A model generated the notes under the pieces. That model ran no database searches. It saw only the letters and a list, made by a program, of their open reading frames with translations, and was not told the DNA's origin. This document shows positions 9,497 to 19,509 of a DNA stretch of 64,000 bases, one piece after another. The stretch covers positions 13,154 to 77,153 of the forward strand of contig MGPE01000011.1 in the NCBI GenBank assembly GCA_001797335.1, written 5' to 3'. Within the stretch, counting starts at the first letter, position 1. The number at the start of each line of letters is the position of its first letter. The position numbers and the translations under genes are program-made. This DNA is from Deltaproteobacteria bacterium GWA2_38_16 (GTDB lineage Bacteria > Bdellovibrionota > JACOXK01 > 2-02-FULL-40-11).

Positions 9497-10687
9497 TTAA
9501 ACCACTTGCCCTGCCGCCCAGCCACTAGACCAAGCCCATTGGAAGTTATATCCCCCGAGTTGCCCCGTAACATCTACCACTTCTCCAATAAAATAAAGCC
9601 CTTTTACTTTTTTAGCTTCCATTGTTTTTGAAGAAAGCTCATGGGTATCTACCCCACCTCGAGTTACTTCCGCTTTTTGGTACCCCACTGTATCCCATGG
9701 AGTTATTTGCCAGGCATGAATTTTTTTAGAAAATAGTTCCAGCCCTTTATCTTTAATCTCTTGAAGAGGCCTGTGAGAAAACCCCTCTTCTTTACATTGA
9801 CCTTGACAAAAAAATTCTGAAAATCTCATAGGCCACATCTCAGAAAGAAGATTTTTTATTTCTAGGCGAGGCCTTAATTTTTTGTTTTTTAATAACCACT
9901 CATAAGAATTGAAAGCAGGCAAAAGATCCAACGTCACCACATCCCCTTTATTCCAATATAAAGACGCTTGAAGAGCCGCCGGGCCACTGACACCCTTATG
10001 CGTAAATAAAATATTTTCTCTAAAACTTTCTCCGTTACAAGAAACAATGCACTCCATAGAAACACCAGCAAGTTTTTCAAAAAAATTATTTTTTAAGGGG
10101 CCTAGCATAAAGCCATCGAGCGCTGGATGGGTTGGAATCATCTGTAGCCCAAATTGTTTGGCAATTTTATACCCAAAACCACTGGCCCCCAGTTTTGGAA
10201 TCGAAAGCCCCCCTGTGGCTATGACAAGAGAAGACGAGACGAAATCTCCTTGAGTTGTTTTGATTTCAAACTGCTCTTGATTTTTAGCAATGCCGCTAAC
10301 GCTGCACCCTAGCCCCATTTCAACATGGGCTCTATCACACTCACGAATCAACATCTGCACAATGTCTTTGGCCGTGTGATCACAAAAAAGCTGCCCCAGC
10401 TTTTTTTCATGAAATTTAATTTTATGCTTTTTAACCCATTCTATAAAGTCTTGAGGACTAAATCGAGAGAGAGCCGATGTACAAAAATGAGGATTATTGG
10501 AAACATACTGTTCACTCGTCACTTGCCTATTGGTAAAATTACATCGGCCACCCCCAGAAATGATGATTTTTGATCCAATTTTTTTTGCGTGATCGATGAT
10601 AAGCGTGCGTCTACCTCGCTTGCCTGCCTGGATGGCACACATAAGCCCAGCCGCCCCACCCCCAATCACAATCACATCATAAAACAT
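9497..10687 (-). CDS. BaiN/YhiN-type FAD-dependent oxidoreductase
   Basis: 396 residues from ATG; a TTG four codons upstream is also possible. The N-terminal dinucleotide-binding motif is VIVIGGGAAGLMCAIQAGKRG, followed by SGGGRCNFTN, the family hallmark. The C-terminus has TRGGVDTHEL and GLYFIGEVVDVTGQLGGYN, which closes the FAD site. This HI0933/YhiN family is annotated as aminoacetone oxidase or BaiN-like; the physiological substrate is unsettled. Cytoplasmic. It sits between rsmB and an aldehyde dehydrogenase, all co-directional, with no strong Shine-Dalgarno. Confidence 0.87.
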   Translation of the reverse strand: MFYDVIVIGGGAAGLMCAIQAGKRGRRTLIIDHAKKIGSKIIISGGGRCNFTNRQVTSEQYVSNNPHFCTSALSRFSPQDFIEWVKKHKIKFHEKKLGQLFCDHTAKDIVQMLIRECDRAHVEMGLGCSVSGIAKNQEQFEIKTTQGDFVSSSLVIATGGLSIPKLGASGFGYKIAKQFGLQMIPTHPALDGFMLGPLKNNFFEKLAGVSMECIVSCNGESFRENILFTHKGVSGPAALQASLYWNKGDVVTLDLLPAFNSYEWLLKNKKLRPRLEIKNLLSEMWPMRFSEFFCQGQCKEEGFSHRPLQEIKDKGLELFSKKIHAWQITPWDTVGYQKAEVTRGGVDTHELSSKTMEAKKVKGLYFIGEVVDVTGQLGGYNFQWAWSSGWAAGQVV

Positions 10688-10713
10688 CAAACATACCAAT
10701 TTTCGTCCAATTT

Positions 10714-12195
10714 TTAAAAAAGCAGTTTTATGTAATTTTTAAGGAAAGAAAAAAAGGCTTTCGCTTTTTTGAAGTAAGAAGGAGAGCCGATGATGTCAGC
10801 AAACGCTGTAGCCATTTCACCAGAACGCTCAGTATAGGGGAACCACCAAAAGGGTTTTAAAGAAATTCGATCAGAATTAATATGTTTTACTTGAACATAT
10901 TCTAAAAGCCCTAATGCAGAATGAGTTCTTCCCAACCCACTTTTTTTATATCCACCCCAGGGTGTTTCACAGAGCGCATGCGTATAGACACAATCGTTAA
11001 TGGTAATCGTTCCGGCCTCAATTTTACGGGCGAGATTTATTCCTCGAGAGACGTCTTTTGTCCAAATAGAAGCACAGAGTCCGAAGGAAGAATCATTCGT
11101 TAAGCGAATAGCCTCTTCTTCGGAATCAACCATCATGATGGGTAAAAAAGGACCAAACGTTTCTTCTTTCATGATCTTCATGTCTTGCGTTACATTTACA
11201 AGAACCGTCGGATAAAAATAATTTCCTTCTTGTCTTCCCCCCACTAAAATCTTTGCCCCACGCCTCACGGCTTCTTCTAACTGCAGCTCGTATCTTGTCA
11301 TTTGGCTTAAAAGCGTAATGGCTCCAATGTCTTTTTTAAGTTTTAATTTTTCCGTTTCTGCTACTACTTTCTCTGTAAATGCTTGAACCACACTTCGTGC
11401 CACATACACGCGTTGAACCGATGCACACACCTGTCCAGCGTTACTAAATGCTCCCCACACAATTCCTTGAGCTGCTTTTTTAAGATCGGCATCGTGGCAA
11501 ACAATAGCGGCATCTTTCCCACCCAATTCTAAAAGACACGGCGTCATATTTTTTGCCGCTTGTTCTAAGATTTTTTGACCCACTCCTGTAGATCCTGTAA
11601 AAGAAATTTTTTGAATCTGGGGGGAAGATACGATCAAAGAACCTATTTTCCCATCCCCAAAAGAAACATTAAGTACTCCTTTAGGTAAATGTGCTAATTC
11701 TCCTATTTCTTTAATAATTTTTGCAACTGGAAATACTGCCTCTGAAACCTTTAAAATCACGGTATTGCCCACTAAGAGTGCCAAAACCACTTCTCCCATG
11801 GCTATAGAAAAGGGATAATTCCATGGACTTAAGATGGCCACCACTCCATAAGGATCATAGGTTAAAAAACTTTTTTTATACTTTAAAAGATGAAGCGGAA
11901 GAGATTTGTCTTTTAAAATAGAAGGCGCTTTTTTAACAAAATAAGGAATAAAATCTAAAACCGGAATCACTTCTGCCGTTAACGCTTCTACTCTAGGTTT
12001 TCCACACGTTTTAGAAATAATCTCAGAAATCTCTTCTTTTTTTTGATAAACAATATCTCGAATGGCCAATAAATATTTTCCCCGTTCTTTCAGCGAAAGA
12101 TTTTTCCAAGATTGAAATGCATTTTGAGCTTCTGTTAAGAGATAAGAAATCCGCGCTTCATCGTCGATTGTAAATGTATTGTCAGGAGTTTCCAA
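10714..12195 (-). CDS. Aldehyde dehydrogenase family protein
   Basis: 493 residues, normal for the ALDH superfamily. FTGSTGVG is the NAD-binding turn, LELGGKDAA holds the general-base Glu, and [14 protein letters not shown] holds the catalytic Cys. The [12 protein letters not shown] and SIWTKD stretches are typical. The last ~55 residues ([11 protein letters not shown] onward, ending [13 protein letters not shown]) form a hydrophobic tail like membrane-associated aldehyde dehydrogenases. The start lies 14 bases inside the end of the aspartokinase gene. It is not homologous to aspartate-semialdehyde dehydrogenase, so the pairing does not by itself complete that pathway. Substrate unknown. Confidence 0.88.
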   Translation of the reverse strand: METPDNTFTIDDEARISYLLTEAQNAFQSWKNLSLKERGKYLLAIRDIVYQKKEEISEIISKTCGKPRVEALTAEVIPVLDFIPYFVKKAPSILKDKSLPLHLLKYKKSFLTYDPYGVVAILSPWNYPFSIAMGEVVLALLVGNTVILKVSEAVFPVAKIIKEIGELAHLPKGVLNVSFGDGKIGSLIVSSPQIQKISFTGSTGVGQKILEQAAKNMTPCLLELGGKDAAIVCHDADLKKAAQGIVWGAFSNAGQVCASVQRVYVARSVVQAFTEKVVAETEKLKLKKDIGAITLLSQMTRYELQLEEAVRRGAKILVGGRQEGNYFYPTVLVNVTQDMKIMKEETFGPFLPIMMVDSEEEAIRLTNDSSFGLCASIWTKDVSRGINLARKIEAGTITINDCVYTHALCETPWGGYKKSGLGRTHSALGLLEYVQVKHINSDRISLKPFWWFPYTERSGEMATAFADIIGSPSYFKKAKAFFSFLKNYIKLLF

Positions 12196-12913
12196 TGTAA
12201 GTTCCTAGGGAATCATCAAAACTAGAGGCAATATAGAGAGGCAGTGCATGTTTTTGGGCAAATCGCACGGCATCTGCATGCAAGAGCTTTGCTCCTTGTT
12301 CGGCCATCTCAAGCACTGCTTCGTAACGACAGGTTTTCATCTTTTGTGCATGGGGGTATTGTTTTGGGTCTTGGGTATAAACCCCATCCACATCTTTATA
12401 AAATTCACATTGATCGGCTTTAAGTTCCACCGCCAATGCTACGGCCGTAATATCAGAGCCCCCTCTTCCTAAAGTCGTCACTTCTTTTTCTATACTCACC
12501 CCTTGAAAACCGGCCACAATAACAATTTTCCCTCGGGCTAATTCTTCTTTAATTCGAGTAGCCCTAATTTCTAAAATCTTAGCCTCCGTATGAGAGGTGT
12601 CTGTTACAATTCCACTTTGAGATCCCGTAAAAGAAATAGAACATTGACCCAAATGATGAAGTGCCATCGATAAAAGAGACATCGATACTCTTTCACCAGA
12701 AGATAAGAGCATATCGAGCTCTCGTTTATGAGGATGAGGGGTAATTTCGGTGGCAAGTTTTAAAAGATCATCGGTAGTTTTTCCCATGGCAGAAACAACC
12801 ACCACCAAATCATTTCCCTCTTTTTTGGTTTGAGAAATTCGCCGAGCAACAGCTTGAATACATTCGATCGTCGCCAGTGAACTCCCTCCATATTTTTGAA
12901 CAATGAGTGCCAT
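12182..12913 (-). CDS. Aspartokinase catalytic domain without ACT domains
   Basis: 243 residues. [10 protein letters not shown] opens the amino-acid-kinase fold. [39 protein letters not shown] and [17 protein letters not shown] are the aspartokinase substrate and ATP motifs. Ordinary monofunctional aspartokinases are about 400 residues, with two C-terminal ACT domains that bind lysine/threonine. Here the protein stops right after the kinase domain ([16 protein letters not shown]) and the next gene begins in another frame within its last 14 bases, leaving no ACT remnant. It would phosphorylate aspartate (Lys/Thr/Met/DAP pathway) without the usual allosteric control. A related kinase function cannot be excluded. 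Confidence 0.85.
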   Translation of the reverse strand: MALIVQKYGGSSLATIECIQAVARRISQTKKEGNDLVVVVSAMGKTTDDLLKLATEITPHPHKRELDMLLSSGERVSMSLLSMALHHLGQCSISFTGSQSGIVTDTSHTEAKILEIRATRIKEELARGKIVIVAGFQGVSIEKEVTTLGRGGSDITAVALAVELKADQCEFYKDVDGVYTQDPKQYPHAQKMKTCRYEAVLEMAEQGAKLLHADAVRFAQKHALPLYIASSFDDSLGTYIGNS

Positions 12914-12918
12914 CGCTA

Positions 12919-13341
12919 TTAGGGTAATATCACACTGGCAGAGGTTTTGTAAAATTTAGATAAAAACCACCCTGAAAGACCATAAGATACAAAACTGGAT
13001 ACAATTCCTGCCGCCGTATAAAGCTCTGGGGTACTGAGCGTAATATAAAACCAAAGTTCAGGAATAACGCCGGCTTGAATAAATAAAAGAAGAGAAACAA
13101 AAATCGCATAGCGCCCTTCTTTTCCTCGCCGCCGATCAATAATCAAAAGATAAAGGATCACTAAAATAAAAGCTTCAAGCCCTTTGAGGCTGGCCAGTTG
13201 ATAAATGGCTGCATCATTGAGCCTAGCCGGGGGGACCATTTTAAAAATTTTTTGAAATGAAGAATACGAAAACACGGGCACTCCAAAAAAAATAAGAAAC
13301 GTCACTAAAAGCGCTCCCACAGCTTTAAAAAAACGTGCCAT
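12919..13341 (-). CDS. Small multi-pass membrane protein, unknown
   Basis: 140 residues with about four hydrophobic segments ([65 protein letters not shown]) and a charged RRRGKEGR turn between TM2 and TM3. No motif I recognise. It lies five bases upstream of the aspartokinase gene and reads in the same direction, and it diverges from the ribbon-helix-helix regulator. Probably the first gene of the minus-strand group ending with rsmB. Confidence 0.65.
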   Translation of the reverse strand: MARFFKAVGALLVTFLIFFGVPVFSYSSFQKIFKMVPPARLNDAAIYQLASLKGLEAFILVILYLLIIDRRRGKEGRYAIFVSLLLFIQAGVIPELWFYITLSTPELYTAAGIVSSFVSYGLSGWFLSKFYKTSASVILP

Positions 13342-13398
13342 ATATGCCTAAAAACATAGAAGATTTCAAATATAGAAGCAAGATAATTGAGCGAACCA

Positions 13399-13427
13399 TT
13401 GACAATACATGTAGTGTCATATATGAC
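13399..13427 (+). promoter_or_regulatory. Promoter with overlapping palindromic operator
   Basis: TTGACA at 13399-13404, a 17-base spacer, then TATGAC at 13422-13427 as the -10. A perfect 12-bp palindrome, GTCATATATGAC (13416-13427), covers the -10. It lies just before the gene of a ribbon-helix-helix protein, a family that commonly binds such short palindromes and represses its own promoter. The predicted transcription start falls at or next to the preferred ATG (13435), so the mRNA may be leaderless. Confidence 0.55.
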
Positions 13428-13434
13428 TGTGGCT

Positions 13435-13647
13435 ATGGGACGCAAAAAAATATCCACCACTGTGTATATCACAGAAGAACAAAACGAAAAATTAAAGCTG
13501 TTGCATTCCAAGACAAAGGTTCCGATAGCTGAATATATTAGACAGGGGATTGATCTGATCTTAAAATTACAAAGAGAGCATATTCCTGGCCAAATGTCCT
13601 TAGATGAAGACCAATTTGGCGAGAGTTCACCGACACCTTCTCTGTAA
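13435..13647 (+). CDS. Ribbon-helix-helix DNA-binding protein
   Basis: 70 residues from the preferred ATG. MGRKKISTTVYITEEQNEKLKLL gives the beta-strand followed by helix 1, and KVPIAEYIRQGIDLILK gives helix 2, the CopG/Arc fold. An acidic tail follows. The frame is open further upstream (TTG at 13387, ATG at 13423), but those starts would place the promoter inside the gene. No toxin partner is adjacent: the next gene is lepA, 18 bases away. Likely an autorepressor that may also affect lepA-lepB and the pyr genes. The fold call is firm; the target is inference. Confidence 0.78.
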   Translation: MGRKKISTTVYITEEQNEKLKLLHSKTKVPIAEYIRQGIDLILKLQREHIPGQMSLDEDQFGESSPTPSL

Positions 13648-13665
13648 TCTGATATCACCCCCTTT

Positions 13666-15465
13666 ATGACCGATCCTCAGTATATTCGTAATTTTTCTAT
13701 TGTTGCCCACATCGATCATGGCAAATCCACGCTTGCCGATCGCCTCATCGAAAAAACAGGCACGCTTCCAGCTAATAAAATCCAAGAACAAATGTTAGAT
13801 TCCATGGATATCGAGAGAGAACGAGGCATTACGATTAAAGCTCAAACCGTCCGGATGACCTATAAGGCCAAAAATGGACAAACATACCAACTTAATCTCA
13901 TCGATACTCCAGGACATGTCGATTTTAGCTATGAAGTGTCTCGAAGCCTGGCTGCCTGTGAAGGAGCACTGTTAGTCGTCGATACCACTCAAGGAGTTCA
14001 GGCCCAAACGATTGCCAATGCTTATCTTGCCATTAACAATAATTTAGAAATTATTCCCGTACTCAATAAAATTGATTTAAAAACGTCAGATCCTGTAAAA
14101 GCCGCTTTAGAAATTGAAGACGTCATTGGAATTGATGCAACGGGCGCCCTTCAGGCCAGTGCTAAAACAGGACAAGGGGTTGAAGATATTTTAGAAGCCA
14201 TTGTTAAAAAAATCCCTGCTCCAAAAGGATCCCCACAGAGCCCTTTAAGAGCGCTTCTTATCGATAGTTGGTTTGATCCTTTTTTAGGGGTCATTTGCGT
14301 CATTCGTCTTTTTGAAGGCTCCATTCGAAAAGGCATGCACATAGAACTCATGTCCAACAAAAAAACGTTTGAAGTACAAACGTTGGGAATTTTTACGCCC
14401 AGTCCTAAAGAAATTGACGAACTCATCAGTGGAGAAGTGGGTTTTTTTTCAGCTGCTATTAAAGAGGTCAGGGACACCCGAATTGGAGATACCGTAACCT
14501 TAAAAGATTCTCCTGCCACCTCTCCCCTGCCTGGTTTTCATGATATTAAACCCATGGTCTTTAGTGGATTTTTTCCAACAGAAACTTCGGGCTATGAACC
14601 CCTTAAAGAATCTTTGGAAAAATTAAGATTAAATGACGCCAGCTTTAATTACGAAGCCGATACTTCTTTAGCCCTGGGGTTTGGATTTCGCTGTGGCTTT
14701 TTAGGCCTTCTCCATATGGAAATTATTAAAGAACGCCTAGAAAGGCACTTTGGATTAAGCCTGGTCACCACCGCTCCATCTGTAATCTACAAAATTATAA
14801 TGAACGATGGGTCGACGTTAGTCATTGATAATCCTGCAAAGCTCCCGGATCCTCATTTGTTTGAGACGGTTCAAGAACCCTATATTAGAGCCTCTATTCA
14901 CTTACCCAGCAGTTATACAGGGGAAGTCATGAAACTCTGCGAAGAACGACGGGCCATACAAAGTAAAATGGAATATTTAAGTCCCACACATCTGCTCATG
15001 GAATATGAAATGCCTTTAAACGAAATGGTGTTTGATTTTTACGATAAATTAAAATCCGTAAGCCGTGGATATGCTTCATTTGATTATGAACTGTTAGATT
15101 ACAGACCTTCGGATCTTGTGAAACTCGACATTCTTTTAAATGGCGATCCGGTCGATGCATTGTCTTTAATTATTCACAAAGAAAAAGCCTATTATCGAGG
15201 GCGAGAACTGGCTAAAAAATTAAAATCCGTGATTCATAAACAAATGTTTGAAGTTGCCATCCAAGCGGCCATTGGATCTCGCATTATCGCCCGAGAAACC
15301 ATCGGTGCCATGAGAAAAGATGTTACGGCTAAATGCTATGGAGGAGATATTACTCGAAAGCGAAAACTCCTGGAAAAACAAAAAGAAGGCAAAAAGAAAA
15401 TGAAGATGATTGGTAAAGTGGAGGTCCCTCAAGAAGCTTTCTTAGCGGTATTAAAGATTGATTAA
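13666..15465 (+). CDS. lepA: Elongation factor 4 (LepA), back-translocase GTPase
   Basis: 599 residues, full length. It has the P-loop [14 protein letters not shown], switch [16 protein letters not shown]3 [12 protein letters not shown] and G4 NKIDL, then EF-G-like domains II, III and V and the LepA-specific C-terminal domain ([29 protein letters not shown]). It acts on ribosomes during stress or assembly. It is followed 35 bases later by lepB, the classical lepA-lepB order. The ATG has no recognisable Shine-Dalgarno. Confidence 0.97.
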   Translation: MTDPQYIRNFSIVAHIDHGKSTLADRLIEKTGTLPANKIQEQMLDSMDIERERGITIKAQTVRMTYKAKNGQTYQLNLIDTPGHVDFSYEVSRSLAACEGALLVVDTTQGVQAQTIANAYLAINNNLEIIPVLNKIDLKTSDPVKAALEIEDVIGIDATGALQASAKTGQGVEDILEAIVKKIPAPKGSPQSPLRALLIDSWFDPFLGVICVIRLFEGSIRKGMHIELMSNKKTFEVQTLGIFTPSPKEIDELISGEVGFFSAAIKEVRDTRIGDTVTLKDSPATSPLPGFHDIKPMVFSGFFPTETSGYEPLKESLEKLRLNDASFNYEADTSLALGFGFRCGFLGLLHMEIIKERLERHFGLSLVTTAPSVIYKIIMNDGSTLVIDNPAKLPDPHLFETVQEPYIRASIHLPSSYTGEVMKLCEERRAIQSKMEYLSPTHLLMEYEMPLNEMVFDFYDKLKSVSRGYASFDYELLDYRPSDLVKLDILLNGDPVDALSLIIHKEKAYYRGRELAKKLKSVIHKQMFEVAIQAAIGSRIIARETIGAMRKDVTAKCYGGDITRKRKLLEKQKEGKKKMKMIGKVEVPQEAFLAVLKID

Positions 15466-15500
15466 GCGCGTCAAACGTGTTATAAGTGGAAAGTTTTGAT

Positions 15501-16229
15501 ATGACCCAGAAATATCATGTGAAATCTCATGTAAAGAAAGGCATTATTCGTGAATATGTTGAAGCCATTGTTGTTGCCGTTCTTATTGCTCTGTGTTTGA
15601 GATCTTTTGTCATTGAAGCCTTTAAAATCCCTTCTGGCTCCATGATTCCCACACTTAAAATTGGCGATCATATTTTTGTAAATAAATTCATTTATGGACT
15701 TCGAATTCCTTACACCAAAATCCGCTTTTTTCAGTTTCGCACCCCTAAACGAGGAGAAGTCATTGTTTTTATTTTCCCCAATGACAATAGCAAAGATTAT
15801 ATTAAACGAGTTGTGGGTACTCCCGGTGATACTCTGGAAATGAAACAGGGAACACTTTTTATCAATGGAGAGCCTGTTTCTAAAGTCGTTCAGGCAGAGC
15901 GAGCAATTTTAAAGGATATTGAAAATCAAGAAGCCTTAAATCTTTATAAAGAAACTACCGGCCAAACCACACATTACACATTATACTATACCCCCAGCTA
16001 CAAAGAGCCTGAAGATTTTGGTCCCATTACCATTCCACCCAATAAACTTTTTGTCATGGGGGATAATCGAGACAACTCTTCTGATTCTAGGGCCTGGCGA
16101 TTCGTTCCAATGGAAAACATCAAAGGAAAAGCATTATTTGTATGGCTTTCTTTAAATACAGAACACACATTTTCATTTTTAAGACTCCCAACTATTCGAT
16201 GGAAACGATTTGGGAAAATTATTAGATAA
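15501..16229 (+). CDS. lepB: Signal peptidase I
   Basis: 242 residues from ATG 15501, preceded by GGAAAG; a GTG at 15486 in the same frame is the alternative. One N-terminal membrane anchor (YVEAIVVAVLIALCLRSFVI) is followed by the catalytic Ser motif IPSGSMIPTL, the general-base Lys in YIKRVVGTPGD and the C-terminal box MGDNRDNSSDSR. It cleaves signal peptides at the periplasmic face. The window encodes many of its likely clients. Its end overlaps pyrB if pyrB uses TTG. Confidence 0.95.
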   Translation: MTQKYHVKSHVKKGIIREYVEAIVVAVLIALCLRSFVIEAFKIPSGSMIPTLKIGDHIFVNKFIYGLRIPYTKIRFFQFRTPKRGEVIVFIFPNDNSKDYIKRVVGTPGDTLEMKQGTLFINGEPVSKVVQAERAILKDIENQEALNLYKETTGQTTHYTLYYTPSYKEPEDFGPITIPPNKLFVMGDNRDNSSDSRAWRFVPMENIKGKALFVWLSLNTEHTFSFLRLPTIRWKRFGKIIR

Positions 16230-17148
16230 AAAAGTGAATCCGAAGCATATTCTAGGCATGCATGATCTCTCCCGCCCTGATATTCTTTCTATTTTGGCTT
16301 TAGCTAAAAAATTTAAAAACACGCCTAAAGCACCCACTCAAGCATTTTCCCACAAAACCGTTGTCAATTTATTCTTTGAACCCAGCACTCGCACCCGAAG
16401 TTCTTTTGAAATTGCCACCAAACGCCTAGGAGCCAGTTCTATTAATATTACTAGTTCTTCTTCAAGTACTATCAAAGGCGAAACCTTGATTGATACGGCT
16501 AAAAATCTAGAAGCCATGAATCCAGATGTTATTATTATTCGACATTTTTCTTCCGGCGCACCCTATGTATTATCTCAAGTATTAAAAACCCCCATTATTA
16601 ATGCGGGGGATGGATTTCATGAACACCCTACCCAGGCTCTTTTAGACATGATGACCATTGAGGAAGCCAAAGGAAAAATTTCAGGGCTTACCGTTTTAAT
16701 CGTTGGAGATATTGCCCATAGCCGGGTTGCTAGATCCAATATTTATGGCCTTCAAAAAATGGGCGCTAAAATTATTGTCTGTGGACCGCCTACCCTTATT
16801 CCGCCAGATATCCAAAAACTACATGTCGGCGTATCCCACTCTTTAAAAGAAGTTGTCTCAAAAGCAGATGTTATTATGATGCTTCGAATCCAAGAAGAAA
16901 GGCAAGACCGCATTCAATTTCCGTCGAAAAGAGAATATATAAAATATTTTGGGCTCACGTTAGATACCCTAAAACAAGCCAAAAAAGATGTCATTATTAT
17001 GCACCCTGGTCCTTTAAATCGAGGGGTAGAAATTGCTTCGGAAGTAGCAGATGGCCCCTATTCTGTTATTTTAAACCAAGTCACCAATGGAGTGGTGGTT
17101 CGAATGGCATTGCTGTCTATGCTCATGAAAGCCGGGAAAATAGAATGA
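16210..17148 (+). CDS. pyrB: Aspartate carbamoyltransferase, catalytic chain
   Basis: 312 residues from TTG 16210. A GTG at 16234, four bases after the lepB stop, is an equally good start and would give 304 residues. The carbamoyl-phosphate motif is FFEPSTRTRSSFE, and HEHPTQALLDMMTI and HPGPLNRGVEIASEV carry the aspartate and ATCase signatures. It condenses carbamoyl phosphate and aspartate in pyrimidine synthesis. No pyrI regulatory chain is nearby. Its stop overlaps pyrC (ATGA). Part of lepA-lepB-pyrB-pyrC-carA-orf-carB. Confidence 0.95.
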   Translation: MGKLLDKKVNPKHILGMHDLSRPDILSILALAKKFKNTPKAPTQAFSHKTVVNLFFEPSTRTRSSFEIATKRLGASSINITSSSSSTIKGETLIDTAKNLEAMNPDVIIIRHFSSGAPYVLSQVLKTPIINAGDGFHEHPTQALLDMMTIEEAKGKISGLTVLIVGDIAHSRVARSNIYGLQKMGAKIIVCGPPTLIPPDIQKLHVGVSHSLKEVVSKADVIMMLRIQEERQDRIQFPSKREYIKYFGLTLDTLKQAKKDVIIMHPGPLNRGVEIASEVADGPYSVILNQVTNGVVVRMALLSMLMKAGKIE

Positions 17149-18419
17149 AACTCGTTATTAAAAATGGCACGGTGATTGATCCTTCTCAAAAACTCAACGC
17201 TAAAAAAGATATTTTAGTTGAGGATGGAAAAATCAAAAAAATTGGGACTATCAATGAAAATATCACAACCACCATCGACGCGAAGGGGCTTATTGTTACT
17301 CCTGGTTTTATTGACATGCACACTCATCTTAGAGAACCGGGTGAAGAACATAAAGAAACCATTCGCACAGGATCCGAAGCAGCGGCCAGGGGAGGATTCA
17401 CCACTATTGTTTGTATGGCCAACACAAATCCTGTTAATGACAATGCCTATGTTACTCAATTTATAAAACTCAAAAGTAAAACCGATTCTCATATTAATAT
17501 CTATCCCATAGGCGCTCTTTCTAAAGGCATGCGAGGGGAAGAGCTTTCAGAAATTGGAAGTCTTAAAGAGGCAGGTTGCGTTGGCATTTCTGACGATGGA
17601 AATCCCGTCATGAATAGTTACCTCATGAGAAAAGCCCTGGACTATTGCCGACACTTTCATCTCCCTATTATTTCCCATTGCGAAGATCACTATCTCAAAG
17701 GAAAAGGCATGATCAATGAAGGCCTTCATTCAACCATTCTAGGATTAAGAGGAAATCCCTCTGCCTCAGAAGAAATTATGGTGGCTAGAGATATTGCCCT
17801 GGCTCACCTCACCAAAGCCCATGTACATTTAGCACACATTTCTACAGAAGCAGCCGTAAGACTTATCGCTGATGCTAAAAAAAGAAGAGTACCTGTCACC
17901 TGTGAAGTCACGCCTCATCATTTGTTTTTAACCGATGAAGCCGTAAAAAATTATGATACCCATTTTAAAATGGCTCCCCCTTTACGATCTTCTAAAGATT
18001 GCATCGCTTTAAAACGAGCTTTAAAAGAAAATATCATTGATGCCTTTGCCACCGATCACGCCCCTCACAGTACATTAGAAAAAAATATTGAATTTGAAGA
18101 AGCCGCTTTTGGAGTAATTGGGCTTGAAACGGCGCTTTCTATTACCTTTAAACTGGTCAAAGAAAAAGTTCTCACCCTTTCTCAATGGGTTGAAAAATGG
18201 ACCTTAAGACCTGCTCAGATTTTAAACCTTCCCAAAGGAACTTTAAAAATAGGCGCTGATGCGGACATTACCCTTTTTAATCCCACCCAAAAAATAAAAA
18301 TCAATAAAGAAACTTTTAAATCCAAAAGCCGAAATACTCCCTTTCACGGGTGGAATGTAGAAGGCAATGTATGCTATACCATCGTTGGAGGAAAAGTTGT
18401 CTACGCATACAAAAACTAA
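17145..18419 (+). CDS. pyrC: Dihydroorotase, type I
   Basis: 424 residues. DMHTHLREPGEEHKET holds the first metal ligands, ISHCED and LAHISTEAA supply further His ligands, and FATDHAPHSTLEK is the family signature with the catalytic Asp. Third step of UMP synthesis. It starts in an ATGA overlap with pyrB, and its 3' end contains the Shine-Dalgarno and start codon of carA. Confidence 0.95.
   Translation: MKLVIKNGTVIDPSQKLNAKKDILVEDGKIKKIGTINENITTTIDAKGLIVTPGFIDMHTHLREPGEEHKETIRTGSEAAARGGFTTIVCMANTNPVNDNAYVTQFIKLKSKTDSHINIYPIGALSKGMRGEELSEIGSLKEAGCVGISDDGNPVMNSYLMRKALDYCRHFHLPIISHCEDHYLKGKGMINEGLHSTILGLRGNPSASEEIMVARDIALAHLTKAHVHLAHISTEAAVRLIADAKKRRVPVTCEVTPHHLFLTDEAVKNYDTHFKMAPPLRSSKDCIALKRALKENIIDAFATDHAPHSTLEKNIEFEEAAFGVIGLETALSITFKLVKEKVLTLSQWVEKWTLRPAQILNLPKGTLKIGADADITLFNPTQKIKINKETFKSKSRNTPFHGWNVEGNVCYTIVGGKVVYAYKN
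18387..18391 (+). promoter_or_regulatory. Shine-Dalgarno that fixes the carA start
   Basis: GGAGG five bases before TTG 18397. The upstream in-frame ATG at 18367 lacks such a site and would add ten residues not typical of CarA. The site therefore supports a TTG start for carA inside pyrC. Confidence 0.7.
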
Positions 18420-19509
18420 AGCGGCCATCAAAGCTCTTTTGGTTCTTGAAAATGGCAGCGTATTTGAAGGATTTTCTTTTGGTTCTCTAGGAGAAAGAAC
18501 CGGAGAAATTGTTTTTAATACCGCCATGACGGGCTATCAAGAAATCATTACCGACCCATCTTATAAAGGCCAAATGGTTGTAATGACGTATCCTCAAATT
18601 GGGAATACCGGTATTAATCACTTTGATGATGAATCTGATTCCATTCATATCGAGGGGCTTATTGTTAAAGACTATTGCGATACTCCTTCAAGTTGGCGAT
18701 CTGAAAAAAACCTGCACCATTTTTTACAAGAATTTAATGTTCCTGGAATTTTTGGGATCGATACTCGCCAGCTCACCCGCATTTTAAGAACGGAGGGATC
18801 ACTTCGAGGGATACTGTCTACTCAAGATTTAAATCCCAATCAACTTCTTGCCAAAGCCAAAAATATTCCTCTCATGACTGGACAAAATTTAGCATCGAAA
18901 GTAACCACCTCTAAAATTCATGAATTTAAAGAACGCCCTGCTACCCTTAAACACCATGTGGTTGCCTTTGACTTTGGAATTAAAACTTCTATTTTAAAAA
19001 AATTAGTCCTTTGTGGTTCTCGGGTCACGGTTGTCCCCAGCCATACCACAGCCCAAGACGTTTTAGATCTCAATCCAGATGGCATTTTCTTATCTAATGG
19101 TCCAGGAGATCCTGCGGCCGTAACAGAAATGATCCCTACATTAAAAAGTCTCATTGGCATAAAACCCATTTTTGGAATTTGTCTGGGACATCAAATTTTA
19201 GCCCTTGCCTTGGGAGGAAAAACGCACAAACTTAAATTTGGGCATCACGGAGCCAACCATCCCGTTCGAAATGAAAAAACAAAAGCTATTGAGATTACCT
19301 CTCAAAATCATAATTTTGTTGTCGACATTAGTGCCATTCATAAAACCGTTCAGGTTACCCATATAAATTTAAACGATCACACGGTAGAAGGCTTTGAAGA
19401 TTTAGATCGGAAACTTTTTTCTGTCCAATATCATCCAGAAAGCTCTCCTGGCCCTCATGATTCCTATTATTTATTTGATCAATTTACAAAGCTCATGGAG
19501 GCACAGTGA
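18397..19509 (+). CDS. carA: Carbamoyl-phosphate synthase small subunit
   Basis: 370 residues from the TTG preceded by GGAGG; an ATG ten codons upstream is the alternative. The N-terminal domain has ALLVLENGSVFEG and TAMTGYQEIITDPSY. The C-terminal class I glutamine amidotransferase domain has GICLGHQILALALGG (nucleophile Cys) and QYHPESSPGPHDS (His-Glu). It supplies ammonia to CarB. It overlaps pyrC by 23 bases and the next gene by GTGA. Confidence 0.95.
   Translation: MSTHTKTKAAIKALLVLENGSVFEGFSFGSLGERTGEIVFNTAMTGYQEIITDPSYKGQMVVMTYPQIGNTGINHFDDESDSIHIEGLIVKDYCDTPSSWRSEKNLHHFLQEFNVPGIFGIDTRQLTRILRTEGSLRGILSTQDLNPNQLLAKAKNIPLMTGQNLASKVTTSKIHEFKERPATLKHHVVAFDFGIKTSILKKLVLCGSRVTVVPSHTTAQDVLDLNPDGIFLSNGPGDPAAVTEMIPTLKSLIGIKPIFGICLGHQILALALGGKTHKLKFGHHGANHPVRNEKTKAIEITSQNHNFVVDISAIHKTVQVTHINLNDHTVEGFEDLDRKLFSVQYHPESSPGPHDSYYLFDQFTKLMEAQ

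Noticed and set aside
10714-12195. Aldehyde dehydrogenase as aspartate-semialdehyde dehydrogenase next to aspartokinase
   Set aside because: The motifs are those of the NAD-dependent ALDH superfamily, which is not homologous to Asd.
12182-12913. Suspected frameshift or pseudogene of a full-length aspartokinase
   Set aside because: The frames after the stop encode the conserved start of an aldehyde dehydrogenase, with no ACT-like sequence, so a clean short gene is the better reading.
13435-13647. Ribbon-helix-helix protein as antitoxin of a toxin-antitoxin pair
   Set aside because: No short toxin-like gene lies on either side; the neighbours are lepA and a divergent membrane protein.
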